From contig NW_024040041.1 in the NCBI RefSeq assembly GCF_014851395.1, forward strand, positions 16,002,526 to 16,066,525: a DNA stretch of 64,000 nucleotides, given 5' to 3'. The notes under the pieces are model-generated. The model saw only the letters and a list, made by a program, of their open reading frames with translations. It ran no database searches and was not told the origin of the DNA. This DNA comes from Micropterus salmoides. Taxonomy: Eukaryota; Chordata; Actinopteri; Centrarchiformes; Centrarchidae. Positions 12,614 to 23,300 of the stretch are shown here, in pieces (position 1 is the first letter of the stretch; each line of letters opens with the position of its first letter). Both the position numbers and the translations under genes were made by a program.

Positions 12614-13624
12614 ATGCAGAAGTACATTACTGGCGATAACTGTAAGAGAGAGGCAGAGAGGCGGAGAGGCAGTGTGTTGGAGGTGCAGTCAGGGCAAGGA
12701 GAGGCAGAGGACATACCTGGAGTGATGGCTCAACAGAGGACGAAAGAGTGGAAGCCCTCCAAAGAACCAGAGAGCTGTTACCGAGGTTTGTATTTATAAG
12801 GTTTTGTAATGTTATATTCTGACCTGTTTGCACTTTATGACAAACCCCAGCACACAGTGATAACTTATTTACATAGCAGCTCTGTGCACATGTACCCCTT
12901 GTACTGTAACATTAGATAGTAACATTTACTGGGCAACAATGATTATATGAAGCCATATTATACAAGTTGAGCAAACACTGGGCAGCCTGCAAACCCTAAT
13001 ATGCAGTACCATGTTGCCAACATAATGTCATGCAACTTATAAAGCCTTATTTTATCAGAATCACAAATTTTTTTGATACCCAAGGGGAAATTCTTGGTCA
13101 CAATTGCTAAGCTTGCATATCAATTAAATATAAAATCTAAATAAAGGTAATGTGGACATGTAAAGTAATTTACAGCATCAACAGAAGTGTAATGATAAAT
13201 AGTGAATTAAATAATGAGTACTGGTATATTTCATTTGGAACAGATACAATCTTAAAAACATTGAGCCAGAGTAACCAGAGTATTGAAGCAGAGAATATTG
13301 CATATTGAGTATTTTTCCCTGTGTCCTCTTTCTTCAGACTTCAGGAGATGACCCTTGAAGAACACAGAGCTCTCCACCCTTCTGCTAGAGAGGCAGCCAG
13401 GCCTGGTCTTTGATGCCTTGATGATGCGTCAGCGCAGACATGGTGCCCCACCTTCTGTCGGAGTGCAAGGAGTACCTTGGTGTACTTGTGGTAACTGTAG
13501 GGAAATGCTGTTGCCAGGAGCAAGTGAACTGTGTGAGCCTACTGCCACACTTCTCCCAGTACTGCCTTGAAGGCTTTATTCACATTTATCCTCAAGGACA
13601 CTACACCAGTTTTATTCCTGACTG
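12614..13624 (+). pseudogene. Decayed P2X7-ballast-like gene of the composite element
   Basis: Exon 1 (ATG 12614 to about 12785) ends CCGAG before a GTTTGT donor. A second exon opens after the ttcttcag acceptor near 13337. It contains WCTCGNCREM and, one frame away, CCQEQVNC. This recalls the Cys-rich zinc-binding WCxCGxC...CC block of the intracellular ballast domain of P2X7 receptors, which also occurs as stand-alone genes in fish and invertebrate repeats. A tail near 13570-13624 (IYPQGHYTSFIPD) fits the end of that domain. The change of frame between the two Cys blocks, the in-frame stops and the missing middle show decay. No channel transmembrane segments are present, so it is not a receptor gene. 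The assignment rests on motif memory; a chance Cys-rich frame is the alternative. Confidence 0.5.
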
Positions 13625-15011
13625 AATTTCCCTCCATGCCCTCTGGCATGATCATAGTTTCACACAAATACTCACAAACCTGCCTCAGCATCAAACAAAT
13701 GTTTGTAACATTTGATTTATTATTTCTATATATTCATATTTCTCCCCTCTTTATTTAAATTTGATGTATATTGTAGTTATAGTGTTAGTTGTTCAACTGC
13801 AGTTCTTTGATATAAAAAAAAATAATAGAAGCACATGGTGTTTTTTTCATTATACACATTTGTACATGTGTTTAGAATTTCAACCTTTGCCATAACATTT
13901 CCAATTCTAGTTATATTTACATAGAGGACAGCTGTAGCCTTACTTATCATTACTGTTCAAATTGTAAACTGTAATTTAGGCTACCTACTGAAAATGTACT
14001 CACAGTGTACTTAGCAGAATAAGATGAAATGTGTATAAATTGGAAAAACATGAAATAGCCACTGGAGGAGGGTAGGACAAAATTTAATGTAAATAAAAAA
14101 AAATTTTTAAAGTAAAAATATGACTTTGTCAGTGAACTGAAGTTTTTTCCCTTGTGATGCTGCCTGACAAGTACCAGGAAACATGCAATGTGATCGCCTA
14201 TGGGGGTCCTTCCACATCAGATGCTGGTTGGAATAACTGTCCTATTGAAGACCGTGCCATCAAACAGTTACAGACTATATTGTAATGTAAATATTGTTCA
14301 GGGACATGTAATATGGTACAATATAGGCAACAAATGTGTAATTTACCTAGACCTCTTCTGACTGATGTGGCTGGTGCAGGGGGCACCAAACCAAGCTGTC
14401 TGGGGTCATCTGGGAGAAGGCTCCTCCTTCTAGGCATCCCCACTCCACTTGTGAGTGTTCTTCACAATCCTTTGCAATGTATCGTAGGTTTTTCATATTT
14501 CAAGGCATATACGCTGCATCTTCTACCGTCTTATACAATCTTTTGAAACTGAAATTACACAAATTACAACCATTTAATATCAGTTTGTAAGTAGAACAAG
14601 AGAAAACCTTGTGTAAAGACAATCAATTGCATATAAATCTCTGTGTGTAGAGGTGAAAATGTAAATGTTCAACCCCCCCAAAAAAGAAACACACTAAATG
14701 ACTTCACCAAATGTCTAGAATGAGTAACACATCTTCTGGCAGAGGAAAGTAAACAAATCTGTCTATGAGTGCAATGAAACCTTCCATACTGTCATCCATC
14801 AACTGCACATAGTTCAATAACTCTTATGTACAGAATAGTAACTTTATGGTTAAATGTGTCACAACATTAGCCAGTTATTACACTTACTGCTGCTATTTTT
14901 TGTCAAGGTTCTTCACACCATGCCATGTCCAGACTGATGAATTCCAAGGGCCTTGCATTTGCCTTTTTCTGGGTCTATGAAGTGGTAAATAATGTCATGT
15001 AACTATAATAT

Positions 15012-15800
15012 TTATATTTGTTACGGGTGGTGGGGACAGAACCCAAATGCAGCACTCAGAGCGAAGGAGGTTTGAGGGAAAAGGGGTTGAGGGACCTGCG
15101 ATGGACTGGCAACCTGTCCAGGGTGTACCCCGCCTTGCGCCCGATGTCAGCTGGGATTGGCTCCAGCCCCCCCGTGACCCTGTACGCATTATAAGCGGTT
15201 GACGATGGATGGTGGGTTGAGGGACTGGAGGGAGGGTGGATGCTAGGGAAACACTGGCACAGGAAAACCGACGAGACTGGGACCAGGGAGCCAGGGAACA
15301 CTGGGGCCGAGGAAGCGAGGAGGCGAGAGGGGAACTGGGAGGACGCCGTGGGGAAGTCCGGGGGGAGAGGACCAGAGGATGAGCCCACCGACTGAACGGA
15401 GGACGAGGGTGAGTGAACTTGGGAGGGAAACAGACAAGGTTAGTGACTGCAAAGAAAGCACAAGAAAATTGGTAGAAAACAGAATACATGCGAGCTTGAA
15501 TGTAGAGGTGGCACCGGGTAAGGAACAATGACGATCAAGCAAGAATGGTGTGGAGAACCGGGGTTAAAATACAGGCAGGAATGAGGTTGACTACTGGCAG
15601 GTGTGGCAGGCTGACGAGGTGGCTGATGAGGTGCAGGTGCAGGTTGTAAGCTGGGCTCAGGAGCGGAGAGAGAGAGAGAGAGAGCACACACAGGGGAGGA
15701 GACACAGGGAGGCAGGCAGAGAACAGAGAAAACCAAGGAAAAAGCAGAATAACTGATGAAAAGGAGAAAAACAAGGACACTCACATTCAGTCGGGCTGCC
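15012..15800 (-). repeat. GC-rich interspersed repeat with nested SINE-like 3' half
   Basis: The stretch is much richer in G+C than its surroundings. On the minus strand it reads as pyrimidine-rich Pro/Ser nonsense frames ending in ctgcatttgggttctgtccc, a string typical of teleost interspersed (possibly LTR-like) repeats. Positions 15090-15210 are the 3' half of the SINE-like repeat seen at 6.6 kb, ending cattataagcggttgacgat. A (GA)n tract lies at 15664-15684. I cannot name the family. Confidence 0.4.
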
Positions 15801-16967
15801 ACCACAACAATATAGCTGTTATACACATGCATTCATACAATATATCACATGAATACTTACTCATAAGGGCATAAGCTTGTCCAGTCTGGATGAAACCCTC
15901 CTTCTCCAAGACAACAGAGTTCCATGATGTTTGCCACTTGTCTATTGTAGCAACATGAATGATCTCCTTGGTGTAATTCTCCATGGTGGTGTAGCTGCAG
16001 CATTGTGCACAGTGACCAGGAGAGATCATTTCTGCCATCCGTTGAAATTTTTAAAAATATAATACAACAGAAAAACAGTTGTTTCCATTACTGCTTAGTG
16101 TATTCAATAGATATGTTATATAATACAGTATCAACTACACACCTAGGACAACAACATCTTTCCCTTGAAGAAGACAAAGAACCTCTGTCCTTCTCTCTTC
16201 CCAGAAGTCCTTTATTGTATTGACGCAGTAAGTGTCCTGAATGGAGAAGTGTTCCTGTTCACCATCCCCATGTTCATGAATTTGAACAAGAGGGCAAGCT
16301 TTGCGTAGTTGTTGCCAAACAACAAAATGTTGGCGGACAAGAAAATCTCCAGCTTTCATCCCAATTCCACCTCCACAAGCTGTGTCCATTATATCTAAAA
16401 GTTCCACAGAAGAAACATTTGCTTTTGTCATGTCAAGGGCTTTTGTTATAACATTTATTTTTTATACTAATTTAAATTTGTGATATTCTGTGATTGTCTG
16501 GACTGTAGCTGCTGTACCCTTGGTGGTGATGTTGATCTCAAAGGGTGCAACAGAGTTGCACGGCGCACCAGTCCTCAGAAGGCCAGTGCATTTATCCACA
16601 GGCAGGATCAGAAATGTAGCCAGTTGTCTTAAGCAGTTATCGTACACCATGGAGGCTCTGACACCTATGATGTCATCTTCACATAGGACATTCTGTGGTT
16701 CTACGAAAAAGGGCCATGATCAAAAAGATCAGAAAGTTTAGCTGGCTAAAATGAGCTGTTATGCTGTAGGCTAGCTAATACTAATCAGCTGATTGTCTCA
16801 CGGACGCACATTTATCCCCACATAGCAAAGCCATAACACAGCGAGGGAGAAGAACCACATGAAACTATCCAACTACATATTTTACACCACTGACAAGGGA
16901 AAAGTCAATTCTCACGGTGTCTATGGATAGCTTCTCACTAATGCTAACATTATCAAACAACAGTTTT

Positions 16968-17210
16968 CAGAATCAGAATCAGAATCAGTTTTATTGCCAT
17001 GTATGTGTACACATACAAGGATGACGATTTGACTCAGGATTGTACATTGCTCATGATGTGCTTACTTATACAATAATAAAATAATAATAATAAAATAAAA
17101 TCTGACACAAACTACAGAATAGACAACACTAATAAACACACTATGAACAAAACAATATAGACATATTGACAAATAGTGCAGTAATCAGAGTGCAAAGGAT
17201 GCAAGAGTAA
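16968..17210 (-). repeat. LINE-like 3' tail in an intron of the transposase-like gene
   Basis: It begins with tandem CAGAAT units followed by ttttattgccatgtatgtgt, a form common at the 3' ends of teleost non-LTR elements in reverse orientation. The rest is AT-rich with (AATA)n. There is no coding part. Confidence 0.5.
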
Positions 17211-17664
17211 ACTATTCTCATTCATTGCAATGCTAAAGTTGGAATACCTTACCTGTCCAGCAGAAAACTGGCAACTTCGGCGTCGCTTTGAAAACATTTT
17301 CCCCTCATTAGACCATTCTATCTGGGAAAAGCCACACCGATGTTTACCCATGATTTCTGCCTGCGTCACTCCCGTTATAAGTCTGGCTTCATCATGCTTT
17401 CGCTTCTTCGATGCAGATTCACCCTCCGTCGGTTCTTGTGCGAAATAATAGCTGTGGTCCTCCATTTGTCCAAAATTCCACTACTAATAAAGGAGAGCTT
17501 CTACTACTACCTAGTAGTTAGAAAATACAACTTCTTCTTGCTCTTGCTCCTACTTCTTCTGCTGCTACTTCTTCTGTTACTTCTCTTTCAGGTTAGAGAC
17601 AAAATGCACTCTGTAGTGCTGTTTGTTCGCTGTAGGCTACGGTAGAAACATGATGACACAATAT

Positions 17665-17850
17665 GTCAACCTCCACAGCAGGGGGTGCCTCCTGTATGTA
17701 GATATAAATAGCTCATTCTAAGGTAATAAAAACATAAGGGTTCATTATGCAATGTCTTTATACACCAGTGAAAACATAGTTATGGATATTTTATTGCATT
17801 CCTGTCAATAGATCCTCATAAATATTACATGCTGAACCTTTAACTAGTAA
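17665..17850. repeat. Small MITE-like interspersed repeat
   Basis: It contains gtagatataaatagctcatt, ctaaggtaataaaaacataa and a right part ending acatgctgaacctttaa. I recognise this arrangement from widespread short repeats in percomorph fish. I did not identify a target duplication. Confidence 0.45.
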
Positions 17851-18171
17851 CTATAGGCTATTTATGTTGTATTAAGTTGTTGCAGTTAAACTACCATCCT
17901 TTAATTAACACCTAAAACACTGCTGAGGGTGCAACTGTGTGTACACATTGTCACAGTTAGCCATGGTTTTTGTTCACTTTAGGTGTCATGCAACACCATG
18001 CACCTGGAACACTTTGATGTGGGAAGTCTGAAGTTTCAACTGGGGAATATCCCAGTTCCGACCGGTCTTGAACGCAGCATAACTCCTTCTAAACTTTCTA
18101 TCAATCATAACACTCTTCCAGGGACAGCATATCCACACTGAAGATAGTATCGGTCATCGGCTGCTCGACCT

Positions 18172-18674
18172 GACTTAGTGGGCGGGCCACAACACGTTGA
18201 TTGACAGTTAAGGAAGAGGAAGGAAAAAGCAATACACATAGGTCTCTAAGGAAAAAGCAATGACAATGAACACTAACGAACCAGCAGTATCGATGACCCG
18301 GGATAACGACCCCACTGAGGTTAAATAGCTGAGTTTCCCTGCCAGTCAGTCAGAACTGAAGAAGTCCTTTGGATAAGGGACGAAACGTCTTCCAGTAGCT
18401 TCTACCAAGTCCAGTTGCCCTTCATTTTAACCTTCGTTGGATAACTATGACCTGGATGACTGAGAATCTTCATAGACACAATGACAATAGGTCTCCTTGG
18501 GGAAAGGCTAAAGCAAATGTATGTATTTATTCTTTTATTCATTCATTCTTTACTTGATATATTTCCCCATTTATTTACCTATTATTTATTCATTCATTCT
18601 TTCTTTGATATATTTCCCCATTTTTTTATTTATTTATATATTCTTTCATTCAGTTCTGACACTCTGATGTTCCA
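18172..18674 (-). repeat. Right terminal inverted repeat of the composite element (interrupted)
   Basis: This is the reverse complement of 12177-12441, running from gacttagtgggcgggccac to gatgttcca. It is split by a later Penelope-like insertion at 18268-18478. Confidence 0.8.
18268..18478 (+). mobile_element. Penelope-like 3'-end fragment inside the right inverted repeat
   Basis: The insert carries gaactgaagaagtcctttgg, gacgaaacgtcttcc and tccagttgcccttcattt. Its reverse complement recurs at 35.62-35.81 kb, next to a GIY-YIG-like coding end. A 10-bp direct repeat, caatgacaat, flanks it (18258-18267 and 18479-18488) and marks a clean secondary insertion. The family follows from the link to the 35.6-kb copy. 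Confidence 0.65.
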
Positions 18675-18676
18675 TA

Positions 18677-19460
18677 CATGATGTCAGAGAAAGCAAAAGG
18701 GTGAACTTTCTCTGGTCCTTGTTTTTGGATTTTGTAAGTTTGGTACTGTAAAACAGAAAGGGACATTTATTATGACAACAGTGTCACCTGTTGCAGTTTG
18801 TCTCTTACTCACTAGTTCCATCACCAGAAATTGCTCTACACTGCTGCGAGCCCAATGTGTGTACTGCAACGGTCATTACAGGTGCACATAAAACATTAAA
18901 TACACGGTGAAAGAGTTGTTAAATGCCATGAAGTTTTACAGTGTGTGACCTTGGTTAAACTGCACTCAAAAATTATTCATACTTTTTTGGTGAAGCTGTC
19001 CTGAGAAGTTGCATCTGCCAAAGCTCAACCAGTCATTCTGCCTTGTAAGATACTGTTGACAGAGTTGATGAAACTGGACTTGCCAGAACCAACGGGTCTA
19101 TAAAGCAGGACTCTGAGATGTTGGAGCTCAACATTGTTGGGCTGATAATCCCTCACAAGTTGCAGGTGGTTCTCTTTGTCACTATTCAAAGAAGAACATT
19201 TTAAATTAGGTTAAAAATTACATATAAATACATTTTTGCAGTCAGTGGTGCAGATCTTTTGTGGTATTTTGTGGTGGCTGCACGGACAGTGGTGAAATTA
19301 ACCAAGATGTTTCTGAGAGCCACAAAAACAAAAAATGAAACCAGTTGCAGTCTCAACAAATTATTTGTGGTGATCAGGTGCAATGTTCTGTATGTTTTTA
19401 TTGTATTACTTACTGGAGAAGGTTTGGGTCTCACTGGGGAGAGTGGTTGAGACCTCCCAT
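18677..19460 (-). pseudogene. IFI44-like copy A, inactivated and cut by the composite element
   Basis: Start exon: ATG at 19460-19458, donor at 19414, with an in-frame TGA after MGGLNHSPQ. P-loop exon: 18983-19181, 199 nt, the same length as in copies B and C. Next exon: starts at 18745 (YQTYKIQKQGPEKVHPFAFSD) and is cut at 18677 by the element. The P-loop reads LLYRPVGSGKSS, so the first glycine of the GxxxxGKS motif is Arg. A CGA-to-TGA change at 19027-19025 stops the frame after GRMTG. The remaining exons are absent. Copy B retains the intact form of both altered codons, which makes this a clear pseudogene. Confidence 0.85.
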
Positions 19461-20029
19461 TGCTACAAAGGAAGATATTCAGACAACACATATCGTTGGT
19501 TACATCTCTCTCTCAGTAGATGATTTCTTTAGGGATTTACTTTCATGATTTGAGAGGCTTCTTTCGGACATTAAAACGTTTGTATGCGCAGTGAAGTCAC
19601 AACAGATATCGAGGGACATTTAAGCAGCAAAACTAAAAACCATACTTGACAGGACTGAACTCTCCAGAAGAAACAGAACTTTTATCTAGATTCAAATAAT
19701 CAGTTAAGTTACCCTGCTGTGCCTCGTGCGTAAATGCGCACAGAGATAACTAAACACAAAAGTGCAAAACATGGCATGGCAGACAGGCAGAGTGTGACAA
19801 TTTAGTCGATGAACAGCAACTCCTTGCGCGCAGCCTTTTTAGAACATGACAGAGCTTTAGATGGTCACATTGGATAACTGCCTTCACTTGTCTCAGTGTT
19901 AAGTTCCTTGTGTTGACAGTAGCATGGATGCCTCTTTCCCTTAATTAAGCCTCAAACACTTCTTTGAATCCAAAGCTTGTGTGCAGCAGTTAGTCATTAC
20001 TTTTGTTTCTTTTAAGCCATCTCACACCA

Positions 20030-20335
20030 CCAGCTGGAGAGTGTGGGCAAAACACTGCAAGCGCTGTCAATTTGCAATAGCAGTATCCACTGTTTTCTGG
20101 TCTTCCAAGGTTAGGTCATTCCAGAGCCCTGGGTCTTCAAGTTAATTTTCAGCATGTACTTCACATTATTGTCAATAGGCAACCACAACATGAATGATTT
20201 TCTCAAGTTGGCAGCATTGTCACAAACCATACAGTCCAATTTATCTTTAATGCTGCACTCATCACATATGGCCTCAAATTGCTCACAGATTATTTCGGCT
20301 GGGTGTTGGCCTTTGATACAGTCGCAGGCCAAGAG
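20030..20335 (-). pseudogene. hAT transposase (ZBED-like) fragment
   Basis: The minus strand encodes HPAEIICEQFEAICDECSIK, then DKLDCMVCDNAANLRKSF, and after frame changes LQCFAHTLQLVV. The order (helper helix, DNAAN block, then CFAHTLQL block) is the central part of hAT transposases related to ZBED proteins. It lacks both ends and has stops. It is not the source of the nearby MITEs as far as I can tell. Confidence 0.65.
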
Positions 20336-20399
20336 ATTGGACTGTGCTTACTGTCAACCACTGACAGAAAGTGATGAAAACTCTTGTTTTCCAAAATAG

Positions 20400-23300
20400 G
20401 CAGGGGCAGGTTGTATCCTGACACTAGGGCTTTAGGCTATTGTCATTCAACAAAACCACCCCTGTCACAATGACAGTAAACTTTCTTGAGTAGAATAAAG
20501 TGATTTAACACAAGGCTCAACACCTGTGAAAGTAACAACAATAAACTTATTGCAGAGACATAATAATCGGCGGTCGCCAGTCGTTATGTGTGAACTACTA
20601 ATGACGCGTCACAACGGCTTCCTGACACATTTCTGACACATTGCCGACGTCTGCCAGATATCTAGCTTGCCAAATATCTGGCGGAGTCGGCCGACTCAAC
20701 ATCCACATCCAGCCAATGAGAGCAGGCTGCTGGCCGAGCAGGCAGCTACTTTTTCACTGCAAAACGCATTTCACTCACCTCCAGCTCTCTCTGTAGTTCA
20801 GACAATCCCTGCTACTTGCGTGTGCTAATCCATTCTTTCACCCATATTCTTTGTCTTTATAATTGCTATCTATATAATAACAAACAACAGCCGTTTTGTC
20901 TGTACGTTTGTGTCATTTCACGTTTCACATTTCACGTTTTCTTGACCAAATGTATTTTGGAGACCAGCGTTGTTGTCAGCTCGTGTAGTGTGTGACCCCC
21001 TGTCACCGATCAGTCACGTAGTGTGAACGCCAGAACGACTTCAAGACTCCCGTCACAAGACAGCAAGTTGTGTAGTGTGAACGGCACGGCCATCGGCCGA
21101 TGCTGAAAGTCATGTAGTCTGCACAGGCCTTTAGGGCACTTTTACACCTGTAGTTCGGTTCATATGGTCCGGACCAAGTGAAAAAAATTATACACTGTTG
21201 CATTTTAGTTCTTGTCCGGTTCATGTTCACACTGCAGTTTTACAAACAAACCAAGAGAAGTAACCAAGACATTATGCAGACTTACAGGTAACTTGTTGAG
21301 TGGAATAATGTTAGACTGCAGATCGACCACATAGCCTGTTATGAATAATAACGTAGAAACAGGACATGTACAGTAATAATTTGGGGGGACCGGCGGCAGG
21401 GTGGTGGAACCAGCTGGGCTGGAGACCATGGACTGGGCACAGAGAGCAGGACTCGCTCGGACCATGGACTGGACTCGGGGAACAGGCGTCGGCTAGGCTG
21501 CCAACTGGACTCAGGGCTGGATGGAGGTCACCCATGAAGCACCGGACTCGGCTCCACTTGACAGCTTCGTCTCTGAGGGACGGAAGGCTGGCTGGTGTGG
21601 TAGTCTGGCAGGGCCAGCATCAAAACCATCATAAGGAAGCTTATAATGCAACTGAATATCTTCTAATACACCTAGAATGCAATTGTAACTGATGAAAATA
21701 AATAAAAATACAACAGTTATCATACAACATTTTCAAAATATACCAGGCGAATGTCCATATTTTGGCAAAATATACTGTTAAAATGTTGAATTTTATTGGT
21801 ATCTATCTTTAAAACACTTTTTCTTTCCATACAACCAAGTTCAAATGACAAAACATTGTAACATTGATAAAAACAGTGAGTATTCATCAACATTCCTGCC
21901 ACCAAAAGCACACCCATGCTTTACAGGCCTGTAAATTGAGAACAGAACATCCCACAGTGATGGGCATCAATCGATCCGGCTTGAGCAGACCTTTCATTTG
22001 GTACCCTGCATGTCTATGTATCTCCAACGGGTCGGACACAAAATGGCGAAAAACACTGCGTTCTCAAGTGGCACATTTCCTCTCTGCAGAAATACTGAGA
22101 GCAGGCAGGCAGCTCGCAGGTATTGCACAATAATGAATATGGTGCCCGCTGAGACTCGAAGCAACAACCGGATGGGTTTTGGACTTAAAACGGCGGGAAA
22201 ATTTTTTTTCAGTCAGTAATTTCGTTGTTCGCTGTTTTCAACAGGTTAAGACCAAACAGACAGGACTGAAAAGCAACTTTTTTCCACATCATAAAGGAAA
22301 CCCAGCACAGACGCGTGCTTCAGTGAATTTAATCAGTTACAGTTACTTTAAAGTAAGCCAAATTAAGAATTGTACTAAATTAAAGGTATGGGGTATGAAC
22401 ATTAGTGGTTTCAGTAGTGTCAGGGGAGGATGATGGCAGATTTGTTTCTTCTGTATTTACACGCATATTTTCATATTGTGCAAATAGACCTTTCTCATAG
22501 CATTTCCATTTGTTATTTAACATTTCCTGTTGCTATTTCTCAGAAAACTTTTAACAAATGCTGGTGGGGACATGTTCCCACTAGCAGAAATTATTGAAAG
22601 ATAGATGTGTTTATTTTTGTGATGTTTGCTTTATGGACACAGGTGACTGAACACTGTAATCAATAGTTGTTGTTTTTTGTTCTTTTTGGACTTTTGCATT
22701 ATATACGCCTACTTACTTTCATTGTTGTAGGTTATGTTCAAGTTCAGTGAACATGGGTGTGTTATGTTTTTGGATACTTTTTAAATGATTAATACTTGAA
22801 TATAAAGATAAAATTTCAACATTTGAGCAAACTCTGTATATCTCATTGTATAGGCCTATTTCAGTGTAGTGTAGCCTAGGCTTATTTGTTGTGTCTTGCC
22901 TTGAACATTGGTATGTGCTATCGTTAGTGCAGCTAGCCTAGGCTATACCTTGAAAAATCACATAGTTTACACACTTTAATGATCAATCCCAAATGTCTGT
23001 AGATGAACGTAGTGGCATAAACTATACCTGGTTTGGTACCCGTTACATCAACAAATGGGGTTACAAAAATTCACAATTCACAAAAATTAGAAGTCTGGTG
23101 CTTTGTGTGAACAGGGTGGCCCGGGATGGAGTCAAATTTCCGGCCTGAATTATAGTGCCAGTCCGCCCCTGATTGGAAACGATAGGGTGGCCATTAGCTA
23201 GCTAAAATCAGATAGCTCATTTCTTAAATAAGCTAGATATCTAACTACTGACATTAACCTTCAGTGTCTTTATTAGCATGTGATGCACTGGACTGGAGCA

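Larger units (their letters stand above)
14880..17465 (-). pseudogene. Decayed multi-exon transposase-like gene of the composite element
   Basis: Exon 1 (17253-17465) starts MEDHSYYFAQEPTEGES and carries a basic KKRKHDE stretch. Its donor is CAG/GTAAGG, phase 0. Exon 2 starts at 16692 (NVLCEDDIIGVRAS, then APFEINITTKGTAATVQ). Exon 3 ends at 16143 with IQDTYCVNTIKDFW and KDVVVLG. Exon 4, about 15847-16038, holds SPGHCAQCCSYTTME. A later block at 14.88-14.94 kb still shows a WHG-KNL-DKK-like string over two frames. I recognise this order from uncharacterised transposon proteins common in fish and cnidarian genomes, where VVLGDGRxDSPGHCAQ is the central conserved block; a DDE-type catalytic role is inference. 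Several single-base shifts, a lost donor after exon 2 and stops make it a relic. The tail of the gene is interrupted by a GC-rich insertion at 15.0-15.8 kb. Confidence 0.6.
12177..18674. mobile_element. 6.5-kb composite DNA transposon with long terminal inverted repeats
   Basis: Inverted repeats of roughly 265-280 bp bound the element. They start with TGGAACATC and contain caagtgtcagaactgaatg-like, tttccccaaggagacctattg and gtggcccgcccactaagt blocks. A TA dinucleotide flanks both ends (12175-12176 and 18675-18676), which fits a 2-bp target duplication but is too short to prove it. Inside lie a plus-strand P2X7-ballast-like relic and a convergent, multi-exon minus-strand transposase-like relic, plus later insertions (GC-rich repeat, LINE tail, small MITE). 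The right side abuts exon 5 of IFI44-like copy A directly after its GACATCATG. The left flank is not the continuation of that exon, so a deletion went with the insertion or followed it. I cannot assign the superfamily. Confidence 0.7.

Noticed and set aside
12614..13624. Functional P2X purinoceptor gene
   Set aside because: There are no transmembrane segments or ATP-binding ectodomain. Only the Cys-rich ballast-like part is seen, broken by frame changes, inside a transposon.
14995..15832. Pro/Ser-rich frames of up to 177 codons on the minus strand
   Set aside because: They come from a GC-rich pyrimidine-biased repeat and overlap one another in several frames. There is no domain and no splice context.
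12177..18674. The inverted repeats as a simple fold-back or assembly inversion artefact
   Set aside because: The two arms differ by substitutions, the right arm holds a separate insertion with its own target duplication, and different unique sequence lies on each outer side. An artefact would give identical arms.
21366..21692. 108-codon plus-strand frame rich in W and G
   Set aside because: There is no family signature. Its 3' part is the short inverted duplicate shared with 31.4 kb, so it is probably repeat-derived.
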